A stretch of 15,299 nucleotides of DNA from Candidatus Dojkabacteria bacterium CG_4_10_14_0_2_um_filter_Dojkabacteria_WS6_41_15 (GCA_002793355.1 PFQB01000011.1:1-15299); one strand, 5' to 3'. Positions 1 to 7,244 are shown, counted from the stretch's first letter. Program-made: numbers and translations. Notes: generated by a model from the sequence alone, not told the origin.

Positions 1-202
1 AGGTGAGCTTTATCCGATGCGTTTAACCAAACGATAAAAGCGGAACCGAACAAAAAGGTGATCACCCATCACGTTTTTGTGAAGGATTCAATGTGTTCCT
101 TCATTCACGCGTAGCGCCAATGATGATGTTACGAGGTAGGCGAATCCCACCTATATCTTACTCATGAAGGTAATACATTGGAGCAGTAATTGACGAAATT
201 CA
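1..202. other. Noncoding left edge
   Basis: I see no convincing gene here. All frames are interrupted by stops within short distances. The stretch holds the bidirectional terminator-like hairpin at 50-80 and two smaller inverted repeats: GAAGGA/TCCTTC at about 82-103, and AGGTAGG/CCCACCT around 135-155. The second looks superficially like a tRNA T-arm, but no cloverleaf can be built around it. Confidence 0.5.
50..80. terminator. Bidirectional terminator-like hairpin
   Basis: ACAAAAA-g-GTGAT, a CACCC loop, then ATCAC-g-TTTTTGT form a 5-bp GC-containing stem extended by 7 A-T/C-G pairs across one G-G mismatch. Both strands end in a run of five T, so it could terminate in either direction. The only neighbouring gene inside the window that it could serve is the leftward membrane-protein gene ending at 203. 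Confidence 0.55.
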
Positions 203-457
203 TTAAAACACTTTAAAGAGTGTCACCATTGCAATCATAATCCAAATCACATTGATCACCACGGGCTGCCAATTTTTATCTTTCCATGCATCTAACAACA
301 TGGTAAATGATCCGGTGATGTTACAGAAAACTGGGATGGGGTTGCTAGGTTCAAAAAATTCGAAGGAAACGCCCATATATGCGATTAGAATTACTACAAC
401 ACCGTACCAACTGCCAGCCTCTATTAACGCAATTGTTTTTGGAGCAAGTTTCTTCAC
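203..457 (-). CDS. CBU_0592-like small membrane protein
   Basis: This is an 84-residue protein with three hydrophobic segments, at about residues 16-33, 40-56 and 66-83. It matches what I know of the CBU_0592 family: a G-x-WYGV...LIAY start in the first helix, an N-x-x-GS pair in the second (N46, G49-S50), and QPVVxNxxWxxIA in the third (Q64-A76). The function of that family is unknown; it lies in the cytoplasmic membrane. The start is GTG at 457, chosen because a consensus-like promoter puts the transcription start at or next to it and there is no ribosome binding site. The gene stands alone, divergent from the membrane-anchored gene at 560. Confidence 0.8.
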   Translation of the reverse strand: MKKLAPKTIALIEAGSWYGVVVILIAYMGVSFEFFEPSNPIPVFCNITGSFTMLLDAWKDKNWQPVVINVIWIMIAMVTLFKVF

Positions 458-462
458 AACTT

Positions 463-491
463 AGTTTACAGTGAGTTTTTGCACTTGGCAA
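463..491 (-). promoter_or_regulatory. Leaderless promoter of the 84-residue gene
   Basis: Read leftward, TTGCCA (486-491), a 17-bp spacer, and TAAACT (463-468). Five bases then separate the -10 box from the GTG start, so the mRNA should begin at the start codon. Confidence 0.7.
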
Positions 492-559
492 TAACAATTG
501 TGAACTGCGCCCTGCAGGCCTTTCGCTGGATGTGCTAAACTTCAAGTAATAACCTAGGT

Positions 560-1195
560 ATGAATGTAATGAATAAAAAAACAGAAATCGCCGTTATTGT
601 TGTAATGGTTGTGTTAGCAATAACTGCCTACTTTGTGATTACAGCCAGCAGAAGTTCCAAACCGGAATTACTTGTGCCTACACCTGTCGAAGGGGATTCT
701 GGTGTGGTCGTCACCGCACCAACGCAAGTTACTGTTCCAGGAAACAGAGTTACGATTCAATGGGATCAAGGCTCCGAGGAGCTTATATTTTTTAATTTTG
801 CAGGGTATACGTTTAAATCGTACATCGAAAATGGAGTCACTGATAAAGTCGCAGTGCTTAATAACGGTGCCGAAATTATGCAATTAGGTGTTAATTTGGT
901 CGGTTATACCCAGGGGAGTATTCCGTTGTCAAAGCTTGTTAAAGTTCAGACTTCATATTTAGGCGATTTGTACAGAGAAATTAATAAGAATACGAGTGCA
1001 GTTGCATATTATTCAGGAAAAGCCACAAATTTGACGGGCATCTGTACTGGGAATGGTGACGATGTTAAAGCTCCTTGCGCTATTACAGACCAATTATATG
1101 GGCCGAACGAGGTGTTCTCCTATTTAGTCACCTGCAATGATGTGAAATATGTCACGAAATGTGATGATATTATGAAGGGGTTAAAGATATTGTAG
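560..1195 (+). CDS. Membrane-anchored extracytoplasmic protein, unknown
   Basis: This 211-residue protein has a short charged N-terminus, one transmembrane helix (about residues 10-28, no cleavage site seen), a Pro/Thr/Val-rich stalk, and a beta-rich outer domain. Four cysteines (C162, C173, C192, C201) could form two disulfides. I do not recognise the family. The start may be ATG 560 or the second ATG at 569, which gives MNKKT, the same first five residues as the anchored protein at 9787. A possible extended -10 (TGCTAAACT) ends at 541, without a clear -35. The gene is convergent with the ABC-F gene, with 7 bp between the stops. Confidence 0.75.
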   Translation: MNVMNKKTEIAVIVVMVVLAITAYFVITASRSSKPELLVPTPVEGDSGVVVTAPTQVTVPGNRVTIQWDQGSEELIFFNFAGYTFKSYIENGVTDKVAVLNNGAEIMQLGVNLVGYTQGSIPLSKLVKVQTSYLGDLYREINKNTSAVAYYSGKATNLTGICTGNGDDVKAPCAITDQLYGPNEVFSYLVTCNDVKYVTKCDDIMKGLKIL

Positions 1196-1202
1196 CTCGC
1201 TT

Positions 1203-2933
1203 TTAGAGCATAGTGTCGATATATTCGTCTACTGTACCCATAAATTCGTGAATTCCGGTATTCTTTACGTATAAAATCTTGTTGATTACTCTCGACAAGA
1301 AATAGCGGTCGTGCGAAATGACGATTAAAGAACCGGTAAAATCGTGAAGAACCTGCTCGACAATTTTCATGGAATCAATATCAAGGTGGTTTATTGGCTC
1401 ATCCAAAAGAAGTGTATTTGCCCCAGAAAGCATTAGCAATACAAATTGAAGTTTGCTTTTTTCTCCACCGCTTAAGGAAGAAATCTTCTTGTTATCGACG
1501 GTGTCTTTGGAAAAATGATACCGTCGGATTATGCTTTGAAATTGTGATTCATCTTTAATCTCATTTTGCCATAGAAGTTCTCGAATAGTTTGCTCTTTGG
1601 GCAGTTGCGAGTGGTGCTGTGAATAATAGCCAATTTTTACGCCTGGCCCAACATAAAAACTGTTGTCACGAGTAATTGCGCCCTTAAATTTTTTGCAAAA
1701 ATCGGCAATTCCATATTGATGAGGATCAATATTGTGCATTAGTGCATATTTTGCAAGGATTAATTTCATGAAGGTGCTCTTACCTGTTCCGTTAGCCCCA
1801 AGAAGAGCGACTTTATCTTCTTTGGTTATGACCAGCGTTTGGTCGTCGAAGATGGGCCGTGTTTCTTCGTAGCCGAAAGAATAGTGGTCAAGTTTTACCA
1901 CGGTATAACCCTTAGGTTGTATATTTTGTAACGTAAGACTTAGGTCGGCACGATCTTTTGGTGGCTCGGACATCATATTATCCTTAAACCGTTCAAGTCG
2001 GCTTTTGGTGGCGTTGTAAAGCTTTACCGTTACATAATTTCCGCCGTTTCGTTCATTGTGTTGAAATGCCGTGATAATGGATTCTAATCGTTCCATTTCT
2101 TTTTTTTGCGTTGCATACTGGTGTCTTAATGCTTCTAAATTTTCGGCTTTCTGCTTTTCGAAATGGTCGTAATTGCCTTTGTAGGTGTCTAAACTAAAAT
2201 TTTGAATTTCCCAGATCTGTGTTGCAACGCTATTTAACAAGTGCCTATCGTGTGAAACGATAATAACGCTACCGCGAAAGCCCTTTATGAAGGCTTCTAA
2301 CCAGGCACGTGCGGCCATATCAAGATGGCTTGTTGGTTCGTCGAGAATTAGAACGTTTGCGGATTTGTTTAGCAAGATTACGGCAAGTTCAACAATTTTG
2401 CGTTCGCCTCCAGAAAGCTCCTTAAGTTTGGAATAATAGGTAATGTTGCGCCTTCCTTCGATTGTCGTATCTAGGACCTCGTAAATTCCCAATCCGTTCA
2501 GTACAACTTCAATACGTTCGAGCAGGTCGCCCGCGCCGTTAAGTTCGTAGGCTTCTTGAATGTCGCCGAAATCATTTAGTAGAGTAGAGGTGGCTTCTTC
2601 GGTTTGTAGGCGATTGAGCATCGCTTGGTACGCCCGCTCAATCGCCAGAACCTGTTCCTGAGTGCCTAAAACATACTCAAAAACTGCTTGTTCGCTCTCA
2701 ATTGACGATTCAAGCATTTGCTTGAAATAGGCGATGCGTACGCCAGGGTAGCGCTTCACCATTCCATCGAACTCGTGGTCGTTACCGGTGACTATATTAC
2801 AAAAGGTACTTTTTCCTACACCGTTGTTTCCAACGAGTCCGATAATTGCGCCATCGTCGACATACCCATTGACGTTTTCAAACAGGAGATCGGCTCCAAA
2901 AAATTTTGCTATATTGTTCAGTTCTAGTAACAT
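1203..2933 (-). CDS. ABC-F family ATPase
   Basis: A 576-residue protein with two ABC cassettes and no membrane domain. Cassette 1 has Walker A GNNGVGKST (35-43), signature LSGGE (173-177), Walker B VLILDEP (194-200) and H-loop SHDR (227-230). A charged linker follows at about 245-325, where ABC-F proteins carry the P-site tRNA interaction motif. Cassette 2 has GANGTGKST (379-387), LSGGE (487-491), TLLLDEP (507-513) and SHDR (540-543). ABC-F proteins act on ribosomes as translation factors or antibiotic protection factors. Sequence alone does not tell EttA-, Uup- or resistance-type apart here. All catalytic motifs look intact. Start ATG 2933 follows a leader of about 60 bases, unlike the leaderless neighbours. 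Confidence 0.93.
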   Translation of the reverse strand: MLLELNNIAKFFGADLLFENVNGYVDDGAIIGLVGNNGVGKSTFCNIVTGNDHEFDGMVKRYPGVRIAYFKQMLESSIESEQAVFEYVLGTQEQVLAIERAYQAMLNRLQTEEATSTLLNDFGDIQEAYELNGAGDLLERIEVVLNGLGIYEVLDTTIEGRRNITYYSKLKELSGGERKIVELAVILLNKSANVLILDEPTSHLDMAARAWLEAFIKGFRGSVIIVSHDRHLLNSVATQIWEIQNFSLDTYKGNYDHFEKQKAENLEALRHQYATQKKEMERLESIITAFQHNERNGGNYVTVKLYNATKSRLERFKDNMMSEPPKDRADLSLTLQNIQPKGYTVVKLDHYSFGYEETRPIFDDQTLVITKEDKVALLGANGTGKSTFMKLILAKYALMHNIDPHQYGIADFCKKFKGAITRDNSFYVGPGVKIGYYSQHHSQLPKEQTIRELLWQNEIKDESQFQSIIRRYHFSKDTVDNKKISSLSGGEKSKLQFVLLMLSGANTLLLDEPINHLDIDSMKIVEQVLHDFTGSLIVISHDRYFLSRVINKILYVKNTGIHEFMGTVDEYIDTML

Positions 2934-2991
2934 GATTAATTTCGTAAGTTGAATGAATTGGGGTAAAAATCCGAAAACGTTGTCCTGTTCC

Positions 2992-3020
2992 TTGCGTATT
3001 GTAGCAGAAAAGGTTACGAT
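2992..3020 (+). promoter_or_regulatory. Leaderless promoter of the HAD fragment
   Basis: TTGCGT (2992-2997), a 17-bp spacer, and TACGAT (3015-3020), then five bases to ATG 3026. It has the same geometry as the other leaderless promoters in the window. Confidence 0.6.
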
Positions 3021-3027
3021 TTGTCAT
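2998..3027 (-). promoter_or_regulatory. Promoter of the ABC-F gene
   Basis: Read leftward, ATGACA (3022-3027), 18 bp, and TACAAT (2998-3003) preceded by TGC, an extended -10. It lies inside the oppositely directed promoter of the HAD fragment, and its -35 overlaps that gene's start codon, so the two should compete. It predicts a 5' leader of roughly 55-60 bases. Confidence 0.6.
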
Positions 3028-3157
3028 GATAATCTCGTTCGATATCGACGACGTCCTTGCAGAATTTCAACTAGGGTGGATAGAGTTCAACGCAAGAAAT
3101 TATGATTTGCATTTCGAAATGGAGGATATCACTGATTATGATTATTCCAAGACGGGA
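3026..3157 (+). pseudogene. 5' fragment of HAD-type 5'-nucleotidase
   Basis: The first ~44 codons encode the start of a HAD phosphatase. Motif I is FDIDDVLAEF (5-14), with both catalytic aspartates (D6, D8), followed by a cap-entry region (FNARNYDL, EDITDYDYS) as in the 5'-nucleotidase/deoxyribonucleotidase-like branch. The similarity ends at the palindrome at 3157-3191. The frame stays open to 3316, but the rest runs antisense to the 494-residue gene and resembles no HAD protein. Family members are usually about 170-200 residues, so motifs II-IV are missing. I found no 3' remainder in the window. The leaderless promoter is intact, so a short product may still be made. Confidence 0.7.
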
Positions 3158-3191
3158 ATGAGTACTACGGGCAGAGCCCGTAGTACTCATT
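3157..3191. repeat. Perfect 16-bp palindrome at gene junction
   Basis: Left arm 3157-3172 and right arm 3176-3191 are exactly complementary around a 3-base AGA loop. Rightward it is followed by TTTT, so it may end transcripts from the HAD fragment. Leftward it has no T run. It holds the last eight codons and the stop codon (3165-3167) of the leftward 494-residue gene, and it marks where HAD similarity ends. Confidence 0.85.
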
Positions 3192-4649
3192 TTGATGCAA
3201 GAAGTTGTCACCACTCACTTTTGGGTTTCGTGTTGTCACAGGCACTCCTTCATCCCGTCCTAGTTGTTTTAAGGCATACCATAAGCTCATACAATAGTAA
3301 TTCATTTCTGGCATAGCCGTCGTACCAATTTCGGTTCCGCGTGGTAATATCTGAACTTCGATATGTTGGGGATTAAGTGAGCGTGTATTTATTAAGTCAA
3401 TTGCAACAAAGTACATGCCAGATGTGATTGTGTTTTCTCTCACGGTGGTATTTGAAATCGCAGGGTAATCAGCTATCGCATAAAATGTATCCTTATAATC
3501 AGTTACGGCAACTTGTTCAAGGTGAATCTCCGGCTTGAGCGAATAGGTAAACAGACGGGAGAACAGCCGAACAAGGGGAAATCCATCTTGATCTTTAGGT
3601 TTAATAAATGTGAACTTACCCATTCGACGTTGTGCTTGGAATTGGATTTGATGTAGTTGGTGTTCAAGGCTGCGTTGTACCCGCTCAAAAAGGGCAAATG
3701 CGTCACGGAGACTTTCTTTATCTGGAAGAAGCAATCTCATGCGAAGCTGGTCTTCTCGTGCGACGATTTCGCTGTCAGACATTTTTCGTAAACTTGAAGG
3801 TGACTTAACGCTTGGCATGAAATTCCAATGTGCAGCGTTGTGATGAAAATCGGTCGGAAGTTGCAGCGCCTTATGCATGAGTTGGGAGAAATATGCTTGC
3901 AAAAAGGGAATACAATTTCTCTTTTCGCACGGGACTCCAGTTTCTCGGGTAAGTATCTGTTCAATATGACGATACCGCGCAGGCTCCTCGATTTCAAATA
4001 CGCGATCGCCAAGCATAGTTATAAGAGTGTTTATTCCCATAAGTCTCCAGTCATTACGTGCAAAGTCAGTACGATCACGAAAATTGCTTACTCTGGCAAT
4101 TTCATATACTGTTTTAATTCGCTCAATTTGTGGGGGATTCTCCGTAAGTAATAACAAAGCATAGGTCATAAATACGTCCGCATGCTTCTTAATGATGTCG
4201 GGAAGCTTGCTATGATCGAAACCCCTATGTAAGAGGGTAGCTAGAAGAGCCGACTCATCAGTGCCTTCTGTATTAAGTGGTTGATGTGCTAAAAAGCTTA
4301 ATTCAACAAGTGGTAAGGCAACCGCACCAAAAATGTTAATTGCGGAAGCTGCCAATCGATTGTGCCGCTCTGGGGTATATTGCAAACTGGCAAGTTGATT
4401 ATGGGGTTCCAGTCGAAGTATACGAGAACCAATTCGAATTTCTCCATCAGAATCGATCGAAACACTGGGTAAGTACATATCAGGTGGTATCTCTTTTATC
4501 GAACGCTCCCGAGAGGGAAGAACGTATGCTTCCTTTTGGTTTCGTATATCTTGCGGAGTTACAAAATCGGTTCTGGGAACATTTCTCTGGGCTGGAGCAC
4601 GATGGATTGACTCGTCAGGATGTGTATTATTCACTGCAGATAAAGCCAT
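3165..4649 (-). CDS. 494-residue protein, faintly RelA/SpoT-like
   Basis: I do not firmly recognise this protein. It is soluble, with no signal or membrane segment. The first ~80 residues look flexible. Residues ~110-170 resemble the HD half of RelA/SpoT proteins in layout: VALPLVEL, then ALLATLLH (134-141), an amphipathic stretch and a closing LLLLTE. MLGDR (212-216) sits where those proteins have KLADR. The canonical HD pair is HR (141-142), so a hydrolase would be inactive. Near the C-terminus, SGMYF (410-414) followed by IEVQI (430-434) recalls the NGYxS...VEVQI stretch of ppGpp synthetases. These resemblances are weak and made by eye. The ATG lies 23 bases inside the upstream regulator gene, so the two are translationally linked. 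The last codons fall in a palindrome, so the native C-terminus may be altered. Confidence 0.7.
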   Translation of the reverse strand: MALSAVNNTHPDESIHRAPAQRNVPRTDFVTPQDIRNQKEAYVLPSRERSIKEIPPDMYLPSVSIDSDGEIRIGSRILRLEPHNQLASLQYTPERHNRLAASAINIFGAVALPLVELSFLAHQPLNTEGTDESALLATLLHRGFDHSKLPDIIKKHADVFMTYALLLLTENPPQIERIKTVYEIARVSNFRDRTDFARNDWRLMGINTLITMLGDRVFEIEEPARYRHIEQILTRETGVPCEKRNCIPFLQAYFSQLMHKALQLPTDFHHNAAHWNFMPSVKSPSSLRKMSDSEIVAREDQLRMRLLLPDKESLRDAFALFERVQRSLEHQLHQIQFQAQRRMGKFTFIKPKDQDGFPLVRLFSRLFTYSLKPEIHLEQVAVTDYKDTFYAIADYPAISNTTVRENTITSGMYFVAIDLINTRSLNPQHIEVQILPRGTEIGTTAMPEMNYYCMSLWYALKQLGRDEGVPVTTRNPKVSGDNFLHQNEYYGLCP

Positions 4650-5721
4650 TTTTCTTTAATGCCTTAATTGATAATTTCCCATCAAGCGCTTTTCGCAAAT
4701 CTGATATTGCGCGATCAATTGCCCAATCAGAGTATTTTGCACTGGACTCGTTGCCCCAAAGTGTTTGTGCCACCGTACGGCGAGAAATCTGTTTCCCAAC
4801 ATTATTTCTAAATAAAGCGTACAGCAATTGTAACTGCGGAGAAAGTTTACTAAATGAAACTCGGTCAAAAACATAGGGAGATGAGGAAAGAAACTCACCA
4901 AACAAGCGAGAAAACGGCACACCTGTATCTGATATATACCCAAATTTAACTAGGTTCGTGTTTAACTTTGCCTGGTTTGGTTCAAGAATGTTCAAAAGCT
5001 CGGCTGTTGAAAGTGTCTCTGTTATGTGGCGAAGGCGCTCGTATGTGTTGGATTCTTGTATATCGAAAGCATTATTGAAATTGCCCGATATTGCCTGAAG
5101 AAACAGCGTCTTGATCATTCCTGGATTTCCACCTGATTCGTTGCAAATCAAGCTCCTTATTTTCGGCGTAACTTTCTGTTTGTAGAAGTTCTCGTAAACA
5201 GACACTACAATTTCTCGATCTGCTTCGTCGAGTAACCGCATACTATCCCAGTTCTTGAGATAAAAGGCCTGCTGATCTATATTAACAAAATTTAAAATGC
5301 TTGAGTATCCAATAATGCAATAAGAGAAATTCCAAGGGAATGTACTACGAAGGTCAGTTAGTTGACTCTCTGTCTCTGTCGACAATAGCTGGTCGTGGGG
5401 GAGGAGCAGAATCAGAGTAATGCCCTGATCAAAATGAGGATTCTTAACGATACTTGCTCTCAAGTCTGCACTGCTTGTTTGTGTTGATAGAGCAGCGAAA
5501 ATTGGAGATATACCAGTATCTACTTGTAGCGAGACCGCCCTAATATACCGCTGTTTAGGGGCTATTCTCCCTACGAAATTTGATTGGGAAAACAAACTAA
5601 ATACATAATCTTGACCCCCATCATACATACCAAGAAGACTATAGGGCTCACCTCGCTCTGCGTAACTAATTACCTTACGGTACATCTTGAGTGTATACGC
5701 GGGAATTTGTACGTTTGTCAC
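4627..5721 (-). CDS. Degenerate STAND-like ATPase with OmpR-type winged helix
   Basis: This is a 364-residue, probably DNA-binding regulator. The C-terminus (287-364) has the Trans_reg_C pattern: LSPQLQLLYALF, then ISRRTVAQTLWG (312-323), recognition helix WAIDRAISDLRKAL (333-346), and the beta wing to the end. The N-terminal half has the layout of an AAA/STAND ATPase, but the P-loop is G31-MYDG-G36-Q37-D38, where GxxxxGK[ST] is expected. The Walker B position (ITLILLLPHD, 101-110) has Pro in place of Asp. A GGNPG segment (197-201) fits the lid region of such ATPases. I infer a pseudo-ATPase that may sense by protein contact. The start is GTG 5721, five bases after TATAAT. It is the first gene of an operon with the 494-residue gene. 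OmpR-like direct repeats in its promoter suggest self-regulation. Confidence 0.75.
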   Translation of the reverse strand: MTNVQIPAYTLKMYRKVISYAERGEPYSLLGMYDGGQDYVFSLFSQSNFVGRIAPKQRYIRAVSLQVDTGISPIFAALSTQTSSADLRASIVKNPHFDQGITLILLLPHDQLLSTETESQLTDLRSTFPWNFSYCIIGYSSILNFVNIDQQAFYLKNWDSMRLLDEADREIVVSVYENFYKQKVTPKIRSLICNESGGNPGMIKTLFLQAISGNFNNAFDIQESNTYERLRHITETLSTAELLNILEPNQAKLNTNLVKFGYISDTGVPFSRLFGEFLSSSPYVFDRVSFSKLSPQLQLLYALFRNNVGKQISRRTVAQTLWGNESSAKYSDWAIDRAISDLRKALDGKLSIKALKKNGFICSE

Positions 5722-5726
5722 GTGGG

Positions 5727-5755
5727 ATTATAACATTTACTCAGGATTTACTCAA
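5727..5755 (-). promoter_or_regulatory. Leaderless promoter of the regulator operon
   Basis: Read leftward, TTGAGT (5750-5755), 17 bp, TATAAT (5727-5732), then CCCAC and the GTG start at 5721. The -10 is perfect and the -35 is near consensus. The spacer and -35 are covered by the tandem repeat at 5735-5754. Confidence 0.8.
5735..5754. promoter_or_regulatory. Tandem 9-bp direct repeat, likely operator
   Basis: ATTTACTCA occurs at 5735-5743 and again at 5746-5754, a period of 11 bp or about one helical turn. OmpR/PhoB-type winged helices bind as head-to-tail dimers to direct repeats of this spacing, and the adjacent gene encodes such a domain. The site overlaps the -35 and spacer, which would suit repression, or activation by remodelling. 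The binding partner is inferred. Confidence 0.6.
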
Positions 5756-5810
5756 GATTAATTCGTTTCGGTCAAATAAAATACAATAATAATATAGGCC
5801 AAAACAGAAC

Positions 5811-6446
5811 ATGACCATACAACCTTACAATTCTTGTTTTAAGGAAGTTACCGTAGTGCCCGACAGCACTCCAAATATGCTTACTCTCCCAAAACAGGGA
5901 GTTATTGAGCAGTTGCAACAAGAAGGATTTTTGGCAAGTGTTCGAAATTCTGTCGTTTATCCAGACTTCGTTGGAGATTGCATGCACGATATTGTTCTCG
6001 GGCACGCAGCATTAATCCAAACAGTTCGCGACTTGGAAGTGAGGAAAGATCTTACTGAGAATGAGCAGTTGCTTGTTACTGACCGAGTAGGACGTAACCA
6101 CACAAGGCGCCTTTATGGTCGAACGAGTGGAGGAATTATGTCATTGCAAATGGAGGAAGATGAAAGGCATTACTTACGCTATGCACAGTCGTTTTCAACA
6201 CGTAGCTCAACAGTCTTGACACTAAACGCGGAAACAGGAGACATACATTTCTATTCTAATAATCAACGGAACCCTGGAGTTTCAAGCCCTAATCTTTTTG
6301 ATAAGAGTTATAAACACATGCAAACAGAAAATCTTGAAGAATTCAGTCCAGTTGATTTAGTGCAGCAGCTTGATGAAAATCAAGGTTACAAAATTAAATA
6401 CGTGCTTGAAGATGTAATAAGTTTAGTTAAACAAATACATGAATAA
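5811..6446 (+). CDS. Unknown protein, four-member family (copy 1)
   Basis: A 211-residue soluble protein of unknown function. Residues 80-92 read DLTENEQLLVTDR, resembling SLTEEERKQL...DR in the 10779 protein and related stretches in those at 9135 and 11610. A beta-like stretch follows (STVLTLN, then DIHFYS, 133-149), and the C-terminus is helical (VLEDVISLVKQI, 198-209). It is the most divergent member. It is divergent from the regulator operon, sharing an intergenic region of 89 bases. Candidate -10 boxes are TACAAT (5782-5787) and TAATAT (5790-5795), but I see no clear -35. Its last 8 bases overlap the DUF4239 gene, so the two are probably made together. Confidence 0.8.
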   Translation: MTIQPYNSCFKEVTVVPDSTPNMLTLPKQGVIEQLQQEGFLASVRNSVVYPDFVGDCMHDIVLGHAALIQTVRDLEVRKDLTENEQLLVTDRVGRNHTRRLYGRTSGGIMSLQMEEDERHYLRYAQSFSTRSSTVLTLNAETGDIHFYSNNQRNPGVSSPNLFDKSYKHMQTENLEEFSPVDLVQQLDENQGYKIKYVLEDVISLVKQIHE

Positions 6447-7206
6447 CAAAATCATTATCAAATCACTGGTATTCTCTTTATCAATTGTCTTTATTGGCGT
6501 AGCTTTACACTATGTTTATGGGGCAACCCTTCTCAGGGATGAAAACTCGGCTGGTTGGATGCTTGGTGTGCTTGGCACCATTTACGCGTTGATTGGTGCT
6601 TTTATGTTGGTTTCTGTGTGGGAGCAATTCAATAGTCTAGGTGGTGCAATTTCAGAGGAAGCTCAGAAGATTACCTCTATTTGGAATTTTACAGATTATT
6701 TTAACGATGATATTGCGAGTGCAAAGATGCAAAAGGTGCTTTCAACTTATATTGATACGGTGACCGTGAATGAAGCAAACGTTTTGGCAAAGAATATTAG
6801 GGTGGTACATCCCTCACAAGGGTTGGTCGCGATTATGAAAGTAATTGACTCTATAGAATTTGATGATAAAAGGGACGAGTCTGCCTTTAAGGCAATAATT
6901 GCTGCGTATGAGGAGTTGTCCAGAGTCCGTAGTTCGAGGATTCAGCTGAGTATCGAGCGGATTCCCAAGCTTCTTAGACTACTTTTCCTACTAATGTCGT
7001 TCTTGATGATATTATTTGGATTGTCCCACATGTTTAATTCGATAGCATTGTATATTTCAGGGGTTTTCGGATTATCATTGATCATCTCATTGGCATATTT
7101 GATTATTGACGACCTAGATAATCCATTCAAGGGTATGTGGAATGCTGATTTTGAAGCGTTGGATCATGCAAAAATGTACATTAATGCGGTAGTACATACA
7201 AAATAA
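6439..7206 (+). CDS. DUF4239 (bestrophin-like) membrane protein
   Basis: A 255-residue protein with two N-terminal transmembrane helices (about 8-30 and 39-60), a cytosolic helical middle (62-175) and two C-terminal helices (about 177-200 and 203-224). The layout and landmarks match DUF4239: VWEQF at 60-64 at the end of helix 2, SRVRSSRIQ (161-169) with two or three arginines before the IPxLL of helix 3, and LDNPFKG (226-232) after helix 4. DUF4239 is annotated as bestrophin-like by fold prediction; an anion-channel role is possible but unproven. ATG 6439 overlaps the end of the preceding gene by 8 bases, with no ribosome binding site. The gene is last in its operon. Confidence 0.85.
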   Translation: MNNKIIIKSLVFSLSIVFIGVALHYVYGATLLRDENSAGWMLGVLGTIYALIGAFMLVSVWEQFNSLGGAISEEAQKITSIWNFTDYFNDDIASAKMQKVLSTYIDTVTVNEANVLAKNIRVVHPSQGLVAIMKVIDSIEFDDKRDESAFKAIIAAYEELSRVRSSRIQLSIERIPKLLRLLFLLMSFLMILFGLSHMFNSIALYISGVFGLSLIISLAYLIIDDLDNPFKGMWNADFEALDHAKMYINAVVHTK

Positions 7207-7244
7207 CTACATGAAAAGAGAAGATTGTAAAGAACCACATGCTG

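Noticed and set aside
85..165. tRNA-like T-arm sequence around AGGTAGGCGAATCCCACCT
   Set aside because: No acceptor stem, D-arm or anticodon arm can be formed around it on either strand.
1195..1209. GCTC/GAGC hairpin between convergent stops as a shared terminator
   Set aside because: The stem is only 4 bp with a 7-base loop and no clear T run.
3158..3316. Open reading frame continuing the HAD fragment to 3316
   Set aside because: It runs through the palindrome and antisense to the 494-residue gene, and shows no HAD features.
3503..4151. Several open frames overlapping the 494-residue gene in other frames
   Set aside because: Low-complexity basic or cysteine-rich translations without promoters; shadows of the real gene.
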